Shown here piece by piece: positions 43,615 to 51,289 of a DNA stretch of 53,469 nt. The notes under the pieces are model-generated. The model did no database searches and was not told the DNA's origin. It saw only the letters and a list, made by a program, of their open reading frames with translations. A program made the position numbers and the translations under genes. The first letter of the stretch is position 1. Each line of letters opens with the position of its first letter. This DNA is from Bacteroidales bacterium (GTDB lineage: Bacteria > Bacteroidota > Bacteroidia > Bacteroidales > UBA932), in NCBI GenBank assembly GCA_016295455.1, contig JAEDLE010000007.1:1-53469 (forward strand), given 5' to 3'.

Positions 43615-43641
43615 ATGTCTTGTCGTTTGATTTCGGTCAAC

Positions 43642-43686
43642 GGCGTTTCCCCGCAAACAGGCCGGCTCCGGAAAAGCCTGAACGCC
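43642..43686 (-). other. structured 5' leader of dnaN
   Basis: Within the predicted dnaN leader two stems can stack: GGCGTT (43642-43647) with AACGCC (43681-43686), and CAGGC (43658-43662) with GCCTG (43676-43680), with an internal loop on one side. There is no T-run, so it is not a terminator. Possible leader regulation; function unknown. Confidence 0.4.
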
Positions 43687-43707
43687 GGGATGCGGTAATC
43701 CGGTTCA

Positions 43708-43715
43708 CAAATATA
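43708..43715 (-). promoter_or_regulatory. -7 promoter element for dnaN
   Basis: TATATTTG on the minus strand, identical to the SRP RNA and tRNA-Thr -7 elements. A T-rich stretch lies upstream in place of a strict -33 TTTG. Transcription would start near 43703. Confidence 0.6.
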
Positions 43716-43774
43716 ATAATTCTTTGTGAAAAAATACTCCGTGCCGGACATTGACCGTCCCTGCACTGACACGA

Positions 43775-43805
43775 TTTCATGCATATGATGACAAATGTAA
43801 CTTTG
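43775..43805 (+). promoter_or_regulatory. promoter of the HtrA-type protease gene
   Basis: TTTC (43775-43778), 19 nt, TAACTTTG (43798-43805), a good match to the Bacteroidota consensus. The leader of about 65 nt contains a perfect 6-bp hairpin CCGGAG/CTCCGG (43832-43854). Confidence 0.7.
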
Positions 43806-43876
43806 GCACAGACTTTGAGTTTCAGCACGGCCCGGAGGATGGGTTATTCTCCGGATGAACAGAAAGTAAAAGAACT

Positions 43877-45325
43877 ATGGATAAGATGAAAAAAGGTATC
43901 GTCACCGCCGTTGCGACTGTCTCAGTCCTCGGCCTCACTTTCAGCGCGTTGAATGCCTGCGCACCGAAAACCGGAACGGCTCCGGTTCCTGCCGTAACCG
44001 AAAACCAGTACAGGACGGTGAATCTCACCGAAACGGATTATCCTGACCTGACATATGCCGCTGAGTCAGCGGTCGATGCCGTCGTATATGTCGAAGTGAA
44101 GGTGGTTTCACAGCAGAGGCAGATTGTGGATCCTTTCCTGGAGTATTTCTTCGGCGGTGGCGGACAGCCGACCCAGCGTGAGTCACGCGGCAGCGGTTCG
44201 GGTGTGATAATCCGTCCTGACGGATATATCGTAACCAACAACCACGTTGTGGCCAACGCCTCGGAGGTCAAGGTCACCCTCAACAACAACTCTACCTATG
44301 ACGCCACCGTGGTGGGTACGGATTCCGCCACTGACGTAGCCCTGCTCAAGATAGAGGCCGACGGTCTTCCTTATATCGGATTCGGCGATTCCGACAATCT
44401 CAGGCTCGGTGAATGGGTGCTTGCGATTGGCAGCCCTCTCGGCGCCCAGCTCAGGGGCACCATCACTGCAGGAATCGTCAGCGCGAAGGGCAGGTCCATG
44501 CCTAGCGATGACGGACAGTTCAGAATCGAGTCATTCATCCAGACTGACGCTGCGGTCAATCCTGGCAATTCCGGCGGCGCGCTTGTCAACAAGAAGGGCG
44601 AACTCGTCGGCATAAACACTGCAATAGTGTCACAGACAGGAGCATATTCAGGATATTCTTTTGCGGTTCCTGTCAACATAGTCAAGAAAATCGTGGGCGA
44701 CCTCATCGATTTCGGGACGGTCAAGAGGGCAAAGCTCGGCGTGTCGATGGGCACGGTCAATGACGATATCGCAAAAGAATTGAAACTTTCAAGTGTAAGC
44801 GGCGTATATATTAACGAAGTCATGCCGGGTTCGGCTGCGGAGAAGGCGGGTATGAAGAAGGACGATGTGGTCATCGCCATCGATTCGGTCCGCATCGCCA
44901 ATGCTTCAGCCCTGCAGGAGAAGATGGCTACCTTCCGTCCTGGGGACAGCGCCAGGTTCCTGGTTATCAGGGATGGCAGGGAGCAGGAACTGGACGTTAC
45001 TTTCCTCGCTGATTTCGAGGAGACCGGTTCAGTGGATGCTGACGGTTCGGTAGCCTTCTACGGTGCGAGGATCAAGGACGCTTCCAAGGAGACGCTTTCA
45101 AGGTTCGGCCTCAGGCAGGGAGTGGAGATAGTTTCTGTCGGCGACGGCAAGATGAAGGATGCCGGAGCCCAGGCGGGATTCATCATACGCTATGTGAATG
45201 ACCAGCCGGTAAGCAGCGCCAAGGATGTCGTCGAGATTGCCCGCAAGACCAAGAGGGCAGTGTTCATCGAGGGTGTCACAGCTTCCGGAAGGCCGGCTTA
45301 CTTCGGCTTCGGCAAAAGCGAATAG
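43877..45325 (+). CDS. htrA: HtrA/DegP-type periplasmic serine protease
   Basis: 482 residues. A hydrophobic export segment (about 6-25) ends in LNAC, so it may be a lipoprotein anchored at Cys28. The trypsin-like domain has the full triad His123 (TNNHVV), Asp153 (TDVALLKI) and Ser232 (NPGNSGGAL). Two PDZ domains follow (about 275-375 and about 385-475). DegP/DegQ-type proteins degrade or refold misfolded envelope proteins. Starts at 43877 or 43886 (MKKGIV) are both possible. A terminator follows, so it is monocistronic. Confidence 0.96.
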   Translation: MDKMKKGIVTAVATVSVLGLTFSALNACAPKTGTAPVPAVTENQYRTVNLTETDYPDLTYAAESAVDAVVYVEVKVVSQQRQIVDPFLEYFFGGGGQPTQRESRGSGSGVIIRPDGYIVTNNHVVANASEVKVTLNNNSTYDATVVGTDSATDVALLKIEADGLPYIGFGDSDNLRLGEWVLAIGSPLGAQLRGTITAGIVSAKGRSMPSDDGQFRIESFIQTDAAVNPGNSGGALVNKKGELVGINTAIVSQTGAYSGYSFAVPVNIVKKIVGDLIDFGTVKRAKLGVSMGTVNDDIAKELKLSSVSGVYINEVMPGSAAEKAGMKKDDVVIAIDSVRIANASALQEKMATFRPGDSARFLVIRDGREQELDVTFLADFEETGSVDADGSVAFYGARIKDASKETLSRFGLRQGVEIVSVGDGKMKDAGAQAGFIIRYVNDQPVSSAKDVVEIARKTKRAVFIEGVTASGRPAYFGFGKSE

Positions 45326-45373
45326 CATAGGAAAGGATTGATATCTGAAACGGTAAAATATTGATTCACAATT

Positions 45374-45395
45374 GCCGGCCTGCGGGCCGGCTTTA
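45374..45395 (+). terminator. terminator of the HtrA-type gene
   Basis: GC-rich 7-bp stem GCCGGCC (45374-45380) / GGCCGGC (45385-45391) with loop TGCG, then TTTAAT. The T-run is short, but the stem is very stable. It lies 48 nt after the stop and 18 nt before argS. Confidence 0.7.
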
Positions 45396-45409
45396 ATAGG
45401 TTTATAGCA

Positions 45410-47200
45410 ATGACTCCTGAACTTTTTATACAGGTAAAGGCTGCGGAAGCCATCAAGGCTCTCTATGGGGCCGAAATCAAGCCGTCGGATCTCCAGGTAC
45501 AGGTGACCAGGAAGGAATTCGAGGGCGACTACACACTTGTCATATTCCCGCTCCTGAGGATTTCCCACAGTTCTCCGGAAAACACCGGCAACGCGATCGG
45601 CGCCTGGCTTCAGTCCAATGCTCCGGAAATCGCTTCCTACAACAGCGTGAAGGGCTTCCTGAACATATCCTTCTCCGCCCTCTGGTGGATGGAGCTGTTC
45701 GCTGCCATCGCATCTGACGGGAACTACGGCCAGCTTCCCCAGACCGGCAGGAGGATAATGGTGGAATTCTCCTCACCGAACACTAACAAGCCTCTTCACC
45801 TGGGACATATCAGGAACAATCTGCTCGGAGATTCCGTTTCCAGGCTGCTCAAGGCCTGTGGCAACGAGGTTATCAAGGCCACGCTCGTGAATGACCGCGG
45901 CATACACATATGCAAGTCCATGCTCGCCTGGGAGAAGGTGGGTGAAGGAAAGACCCCGGAGAATTCCGGCATCAAGGGCGACCACCTCGTGGGAGACTGC
46001 TACGTTGCTTTCAATGACCTCTATACCAAGGAGGTGAAGGAACTTGTGGCATCCGGCATGGGCGAGGATGAAGCCAAGAAGGAGGCTCCGATACTCAAGG
46101 AGGCCCACGACATGCTCGTCAAGTGGGAGGAAGGGGACAAGCAGGTCCGTGACCTCTGGAGCATGATGAACGGCTGGGTTTTCAAAGGCTTTGACGAGAC
46201 CTACAAGGCTCTCGGCATCAGCTTCGACAAGGTTGACTATGAGCACGACACCTACCTCCTAGGCAAGGAGCTCGTCCAGAAGGGCCTCGATAAGGGTGTA
46301 TTCGTCAAGGATCCGGACGGGTCCGTATGGTGTGACCTTACCGCTGACGGACTTGACCGCAAGCTCGTGCTCAGGGGAGACGGTACTTCAGTGTACATCA
46401 CCCAGGATCTCGGCACTGCTGAAAGGCGTTTCTCCGAATATGAACTTGACTCTCACGTCTATGTGGTGGGCAACGAGCAGGATTATCATTTCCAGGTCCT
46501 CAAGCTCATACTCAAGAAACTCGGCTTCGGCTGGGCCGACCAGATCTACCACCTAAGTTACGGAATGGTGGAACTCCCTGAGGGCAAGATGAAGTCCAGG
46601 GAGGGCACGGTAGTGGATGCCGACGACCTCATCCAGAAGATGTACGAGGAGGCGAAGGCCACTTCGGAGGAGAGCGGAAAACTCGCAGACATGTCCGCAG
46701 GGGAGAAGGAGAAACTCTACCATATGATAGGCCTCGGCGCCCTGAAGTATTTCATAATGAAGGTGGATCCCAAGAAGACCATGCTCTTCAACCCTAAGGA
46801 GTCCATCGACTTCAACGGCAACACCGGTCCTTTCATCCAGTATACCCACGCGCGCATATGCTCGATACTCCGCAAGGCTGACGGGCAGGGCTACCGTCAC
46901 GACCCTTCGGTAATCGGCAGCTCCATAGTTCCTTCTGCAAAGGAAATCAGGCTCATAAAGCTGCTCAACTCACTTCCGTCCAAGGTGGCGGAGGCCGGCG
47001 AGGCTTTCTCGCCTGCGGTGCTCGCGAACTATTCGTATGACCTCGCCAAGGAGTTCAACCAGTATTACCACGACACCCAGATACTCCGCGAACCGGACAG
47101 GACCGTGCTTGAGTTCCGCCTTGCGCTCATTTGGAATGTGGCCAGGGCTCTGGAGAAGGCCATGGGCATACTCGGCATAGAACTTCCTGAAAGAATGTAG
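45410..47200 (+). CDS. argS: arginyl-tRNA synthetase
   Basis: 596 residues, class I synthetase. The N-terminal Add-1 domain (about 1-100) precedes the HIGH motif HLGH (130-133) in PNTNKPLHLGHIRNN. The KMSKS-equivalent is EGKMKSREGT, and the C-terminal anticodon-binding helical domain has FIQYTHARICSILRK and ends GIELPERM. Standard length. The YgiQ-type gene begins one nucleotide after its stop. Confidence 0.98.
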   Translation: MTPELFIQVKAAEAIKALYGAEIKPSDLQVQVTRKEFEGDYTLVIFPLLRISHSSPENTGNAIGAWLQSNAPEIASYNSVKGFLNISFSALWWMELFAAIASDGNYGQLPQTGRRIMVEFSSPNTNKPLHLGHIRNNLLGDSVSRLLKACGNEVIKATLVNDRGIHICKSMLAWEKVGEGKTPENSGIKGDHLVGDCYVAFNDLYTKEVKELVASGMGEDEAKKEAPILKEAHDMLVKWEEGDKQVRDLWSMMNGWVFKGFDETYKALGISFDKVDYEHDTYLLGKELVQKGLDKGVFVKDPDGSVWCDLTADGLDRKLVLRGDGTSVYITQDLGTAERRFSEYELDSHVYVVGNEQDYHFQVLKLILKKLGFGWADQIYHLSYGMVELPEGKMKSREGTVVDADDLIQKMYEEAKATSEESGKLADMSAGEKEKLYHMIGLGALKYFIMKVDPKKTMLFNPKESIDFNGNTGPFIQYTHARICSILRKADGQGYRHDPSVIGSSIVPSAKEIRLIKLLNSLPSKVAEAGEAFSPAVLANYSYDLAKEFNQYYHDTQILREPDRTVLEFRLALIWNVARALEKAMGILGIELPERM

Positions 47201-47201
47201 G

Positions 47202-48944
47202 ATGCAGGAGCAGGCGTATATGTTCCCGACCTCCCGGAAGGAGGTGGAGGCCCTCGGCTGGGATTACATCGACGTCATATTCTTCACCGGTGACGCATTC
47301 GTGGACCATCCGTCATTCGGTACGGCCGCCATATCACGGTGGCTCCAGAAATGGGGCTACCGTGTGGCGGTTGTACCCCAGCCGAACTGGAGGGATGACC
47401 TGAGGGATTTCCGCAAACTCGGGGCGCCCCGCCTTTATTTCGCGGTCAATGCCGGTGCGATGGATTCGATGGTGAACCATTACACCGCCGCCCGCAGGCT
47501 CAGGAGCGATGATGCATATACACCTGACGGAAAGGCAGGAATGAGACCTGACCGGGCTGTGACTGTATATACCCGGATACTCAAGAAACTTTATCCCGAC
47601 ATACCTGTGGTGATAGGCGGAGTCGAAGCTTCGCTGAGGAGGCTTACCCACTATGACTATTGGGAGGACAGACTTATGCCTTCCGTGCTTGTAGACAGCG
47701 GGGCTGATTTCCTTTCCTACGGTATGGGTGAGAAGGCGATACTTGAACTCACCAGGGGCATCGAGGCGCGCCGCAGCCCGAGGGAACTGCACTCCATTCC
47801 CCAGCTGGCTTTCCGGATGTCGGGCGGCCACTGGCCGAAGGACTCGCTGGTACTGGCCTCGTACGAAGAATGCCTGAAGGACAAAAAGGCTTTTGCAAAT
47901 AACTTCCATCTGATTGAGACTCATGCGAATATGCTTCATCCTGACACTATAGTCGAACCTGTTGGGGACGGCTTTGTCCAGGTCAATCCGCCGTATCCGC
48001 CGGCCACGACTCAGGAGATGGATTCTTATTGGGACCTGCCGTATACGAAGTTGCCGCATCCGCGCTACAAGGGCAGGAGGATTCCTGCCTATGACATGAT
48101 CAAGTTCTCGATCACGACTCACAGGGGCTGCTTCGGCGGCTGTAATTTCTGTACCATAGCCGCGCATCAGGGCAAGTTCATCCAGTCCCGTTCAGAGGAT
48201 TCCATAGTGAAGGAGGCGGTTGCGCTGCTGAAGCTGCCGGGTTTCGCCGGGAATATTTCGGACCTCGGGGCGCCTACGGCCAACATGTACGGTATGAAGG
48301 GCCGCGATGAGACCCTCTGCGCCCGGTGCCGCCGCAAATCCTGTCTCTATCCCGCCCCTTGCCGCAATATGGACAGAAGCCATACGCGTCTGCTCGGCCT
48401 GTATGACAGGATCGCCGGGATCAAGGGCATAAGGCACGCCTACATAGGCAGCGGCATACGCTATGACCTCTTCCTGGACGAGAACGGTTTCGTGGACGAA
48501 AGTTCGTATCCATATTTCAGGGAACTGGTGCTGAACCATACCTCGGGAAGGCTGAAGGTCGCTCCTGAACACACAGAGGACAATGTGCTCAGGTATATGG
48601 CGAAGCCGTCGTTCCGCCTGTTCAGGCGCCTGAAGCTCGAGTTCGACAAACTGATGGCAAGGGAGGGCAGGAAGACCGGGATAGTCCCGTATTTCATCTC
48701 CTCGCATCCCGGATGCACTATGAGGGATATGCAAAAGCTTGCCGCAAATCCGTCTCTGCAGGGACTGTATATGGACCAGGTTCAGGACTTTACTCCTACT
48801 CCCATGACGACATCTTCCGTGATGTTCTACACGGGCCTGGACCCGCGTGACCTCAAGCCGGTGTTCGTGGAGCGTGACCCTGAGAAGAAGAAAATGCAGA
48901 AGTCTTTCTTCTTCCGCCGCGGCGGGGGAAGGTCCGGGAGGTGA
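47202..48944 (+). CDS. ygiQ: YgiQ-family radical SAM protein
   Basis: 580 residues. An N-terminal UPF0313 domain (DAFVDHPSFGTAAISRWL) is followed by a radical SAM core with Cys310, Cys314 and Cys317 in GCFGGCNFC. A later cysteine cluster (ARCRRKSCLYPAPC, about 375-390) may bind a second metal centre. The family's reaction is unknown. It is shorter than the E. coli protein (about 740), mainly at the C-terminus, which ends in a basic tail. It is coupled to argS (1-nt spacing). The next gene has its own promoter. Confidence 0.93.
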   Translation: MQEQAYMFPTSRKEVEALGWDYIDVIFFTGDAFVDHPSFGTAAISRWLQKWGYRVAVVPQPNWRDDLRDFRKLGAPRLYFAVNAGAMDSMVNHYTAARRLRSDDAYTPDGKAGMRPDRAVTVYTRILKKLYPDIPVVIGGVEASLRRLTHYDYWEDRLMPSVLVDSGADFLSYGMGEKAILELTRGIEARRSPRELHSIPQLAFRMSGGHWPKDSLVLASYEECLKDKKAFANNFHLIETHANMLHPDTIVEPVGDGFVQVNPPYPPATTQEMDSYWDLPYTKLPHPRYKGRRIPAYDMIKFSITTHRGCFGGCNFCTIAAHQGKFIQSRSEDSIVKEAVALLKLPGFAGNISDLGAPTANMYGMKGRDETLCARCRRKSCLYPAPCRNMDRSHTRLLGLYDRIAGIKGIRHAYIGSGIRYDLFLDENGFVDESSYPYFRELVLNHTSGRLKVAPEHTEDNVLRYMAKPSFRLFRRLKLEFDKLMAREGRKTGIVPYFISSHPGCTMRDMQKLAANPSLQGLYMDQVQDFTPTPMTTSSVMFYTGLDPRDLKPVFVERDPEKKKMQKSFFFRRGGGRSGR

Positions 48945-48970
48945 GTTTTTTTGAAAAAACGCTTCCGAAG

Positions 48971-49005
48971 ATATTGCAATTAGGAAATAATGTCCTAATA
49001 TTGCA
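48971..49005 (+). promoter_or_regulatory. promoter of the 117-aa gene with an internal palindrome
   Basis: ATTG (48973-48976), 19 nt, TAATATTG (48996-49003): the Bacteroidota promoter with one T-to-A change in each element, both inside an 8-bp direct repeat ATATTGCA (48971-48978 and 48998-49005). The spacer carries a perfect 7-bp palindrome ATTAGGA (48979-48985) / TCCTAAT (48993-48999) that runs into the -7 box. The layout is that of a repressor operator or a second factor's site; no regulator is identified. Confidence 0.6.
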
Positions 49006-49060
49006 GTCGCTATTCATAAACCAAATCCATTTTTTCCCGACAGGGCAACAGGTATCACAT

Positions 49061-49414
49061 ATGGTGAACGCACAAAAGAAAAGAGCAGTTGTCAGCTACG
49101 AGAACATGTCCCCGGAACTTGCCGCGGCATTCGCGGAGAAGTATCCGAAGGGATATGCTGACTATCTACCGGACCTTATCAAATATGACAAGCCGGACGG
49201 CACCAGCTTCTTCGCCGTTACAGTGGAGATCGAGGAGGCCATATATCTGGTGAAGATCAAAGTCAAGATTGACGATGCCGAAGACATCGAGAAATGGCTC
49301 GACGGCGTTGGTGGAGGGGAGGATGACGAAGAACCGGATTCAGCTCCGGATACCCTCCCGGACGACAATGTCTCCCAGTATTCCAGCGGGGAGGACGAAG
49401 GTTCGGACGCCTGA
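49061..49414 (+). CDS. conserved Bacteroidota protein with acidic tail, 117 aa
   Basis: I know similar short proteins from other Bacteroidota but no function for them. Residues 1-80 form a compact alpha/beta part beginning VNAQKKRAVVSYENMSPE, with EKYPKGYADYL and FFAVTVEIEEAIYLVKIKV; residues 83-117 are almost entirely Asp, Glu, Ser, Pro and Gly (for example GGGEDDEEPDSAPD). There is no signal peptide. The ATG at 49061 matches the family; the frame is open back to 48941, across the promoter. It is monocistronic, with its own promoter and a strong terminator. Confidence 0.85.
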   Translation: MVNAQKKRAVVSYENMSPELAAAFAEKYPKGYADYLPDLIKYDKPDGTSFFAVTVEIEEAIYLVKIKVKIDDAEDIEKWLDGVGGGEDDEEPDSAPDTLPDDNVSQYSSGEDEGSDA

Positions 49415-49437
49415 CAGTCCAGCAGCGTGACAGAATA

Positions 49438-49470
49438 GGGGATGACTGAAACTTCGGTCATCCCTTTTTT
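49438..49470 (+). terminator. terminator of the 117-aa gene
   Basis: Stem GGGATGACTGAA (49439-49450) / TTCGGTCATCCC (49453-49464), 12 pairs with one G-T, a two-base loop, then TTTTTT (49465-49470). The GGGATGAC/GTCATCCC part resembles the GGGTGACC stems of the other two strong terminators here. The ClC gene starts 22 nt downstream. Confidence 0.88.
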
Positions 49471-49491
49471 GAAATCAACCATATTCGAGGA

Positions 49492-51264
49492 ATGCATCCA
49501 TTCGCAAAGTTGAAGACCCTCCTGAGGGGCATACCGGAGAAGAACCTTCTGCTCATACTGTCGCTGTTTGTCGGCATATGCAGCGGACTGGCGGCGGTGA
49601 TTCTGACAACCCTCGTCGAGCACATAAAGGATTTCCTGACCTCCCGCATTGTCACTGCGGGGGAGACGGTGCTGTATCTGGTGCTTCCGGGCGTGGGTAT
49701 GCTCATCTCCATGCTTCTCCTGCGTTATGTGATAAAGGATAAGATCGGGCATGGTGTCACCAAGGTGCTGGTTGCCGTCTCCAAGAACGAGTCCCGCATC
49801 AAGCCCCACAACATGTGGTCTTCGATACTGACCAGTTCCCTGACCATAGGCTTCGGCGGTTCGGTGGGAGCCGAGGCGCCGATAGTCTACACCGGAGCCG
49901 CAATCGGTTCGAACGTGGCGAGGATGATGGGGCTGTCCTACAGAAGCATGACCATACTCCTGGGCTGCGGAGCTGCGGGTGCGGTCGCCGGCATATTCAA
50001 GGCTCCTCTGGCAGGTGTGCTCTTCACCCTGGAAATCCTGATGTTCAACATCTCGATGACTTCGATGATGCCTTTGCTGCTCTCCACCGTGTCGGCGACG
50101 GTCATCTCGTATCTCTTCCTCGGCAATTCGCTGCCTTTCGTGTGCACCCTTTCCCCGTTCCGTATGGAGAATATCCCGTTCTACATACTTCTGGGCATAT
50201 TCTGCGGCTTCTGCTCGCTCTACTTCCTGCGTATGACCCTCACCCTCGAGGACAAACTCTCGGGATTCCGCAACCCATACTTCAAGTGGCTTTTCTGCGC
50301 CGTGCTCCTCGGTCTGCTGATTTTCCTTTTCCCGCCTCTCTATGGCGAGGGATATGGCGACCTGCATCCTCTGCTCAACGGTGAGGAGGTGAACTATGAC
50401 GGGACAACCCTGCTTTCCGGAATGCTGCACACTCCGTGGATGGTGCCCGTCTTCTTTGCTCTGGTGCTGCTGCTGAAGGTCTTTGCGATGACTTTCACCA
50501 ATGCCGGAGGAGGAGTCGGAGGAACCTTCGGTCCGACCCTGTTTGTCGGCGCCCTTGCCGGATTCATACTCGCAAGAACCATAAACCTGGTGCTTTCGGG
50601 TTCGGATTTCGTGGTTCCTGAACAGAATTTCGTGCTGGTCGGCATGGCCGGACTGATGGCCGGGGTGATGCAGGCCCCTATGACCGCAATCTTCCTCATT
50701 GCGGAGATTAGCGGAGGTTACGAACTGCTCCTGCCGCTGATTCTCACCGCCACCATTTCCTTCGGCACTATGAGGATATTTGAGAAGTATTCCATATACA
50801 CTAAACGCATTGCTCATACAGGGGAATTGCTCACGCACGACTCCGACCAGGCAGTGCTCACGCTGCTCAAGATGGACGACCTGATAGAGAAGGACTTCAG
50901 CCCGGTTTCCATCGACGCCTCCCTCGGCGACTTCGTCCAGACCATATCCACTTCGGGCAGAAACATATTCCCGGTGCTCGACTCGGGCGGCCATTTCCAG
51001 GGATATGTCTCACTGGAGGACGTCAGGAGCGATATGTTCAGGCAGGAACTCTATGCCTCCCAGCATGTCTACAATTACATGCACTCGGCTCCTGAATATG
51101 TCTATGAGGGTGAGAGCATGGATGTGGTGATGCACAAGTTCGAGAAGACCGATGCTTGGAACCTGCCTGTGGTGAAGAAGGACAGGACCTATCTGGGATT
51201 TGTGTCCAAGTCAAAGATTTTCTCGGCTTACAGGGACGAACTCAAGGAACTGTCCCAGGATTGA
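49492..51264 (+). CDS. ClC-family chloride channel or transporter with CBS domains
   Basis: 590 residues. The membrane part (about 15-440) has the ClC pore segments GFGGSVGAEAP (residues 121-130, with the gating-position Glu128; most members have GREGP), GIFKAPLAGVLFTLE and GGGVGGTFGPTLFVGA. Two CBS domains (about 455-510 and 525-580) form the cytoplasmic C-terminus and probably sense nucleotides. The Glu at the gate position suggests a chloride/proton exchanger rather than a channel, but Ala replaces the Gly of the usual EGP. The promoter is not obvious; a start 22 nt after a terminator implies read-through or a promoter within it. The tex gene follows after 25 nt. Confidence 0.94.
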   Translation: MHPFAKLKTLLRGIPEKNLLLILSLFVGICSGLAAVILTTLVEHIKDFLTSRIVTAGETVLYLVLPGVGMLISMLLLRYVIKDKIGHGVTKVLVAVSKNESRIKPHNMWSSILTSSLTIGFGGSVGAEAPIVYTGAAIGSNVARMMGLSYRSMTILLGCGAAGAVAGIFKAPLAGVLFTLEILMFNISMTSMMPLLLSTVSATVISYLFLGNSLPFVCTLSPFRMENIPFYILLGIFCGFCSLYFLRMTLTLEDKLSGFRNPYFKWLFCAVLLGLLIFLFPPLYGEGYGDLHPLLNGEEVNYDGTTLLSGMLHTPWMVPVFFALVLLLKVFAMTFTNAGGGVGGTFGPTLFVGALAGFILARTINLVLSGSDFVVPEQNFVLVGMAGLMAGVMQAPMTAIFLIAEISGGYELLLPLILTATISFGTMRIFEKYSIYTKRIAHTGELLTHDSDQAVLTLLKMDDLIEKDFSPVSIDASLGDFVQTISTSGRNIFPVLDSGGHFQGYVSLEDVRSDMFRQELYASQHVYNYMHSAPEYVYEGESMDVVMHKFEKTDAWNLPVVKKDRTYLGFVSKSKIFSAYRDELKELSQD

Positions 51265-51289
51265 CAATACACGTCAGCATATTCAGATT

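Noticed and set aside
43615..43876. Replication origin next to dnaN
   Set aside because: No cluster of DnaA boxes (TTATCCACA-like) and no dnaA gene are seen; the region is explained by two divergent promoters and leaders.
48941..49060. 40-residue N-terminal extension of the small acidic protein
   Set aside because: The stretch covers the promoter and palindrome; the homologue-like start is at 49061.
49162..50994. 610-codon minus-strand open frame opposite the ClC gene
   Set aside because: It lies wholly opposite the small acidic protein and the ClC transporter, has low-complexity His/Glu/Gln-rich composition and no domain.
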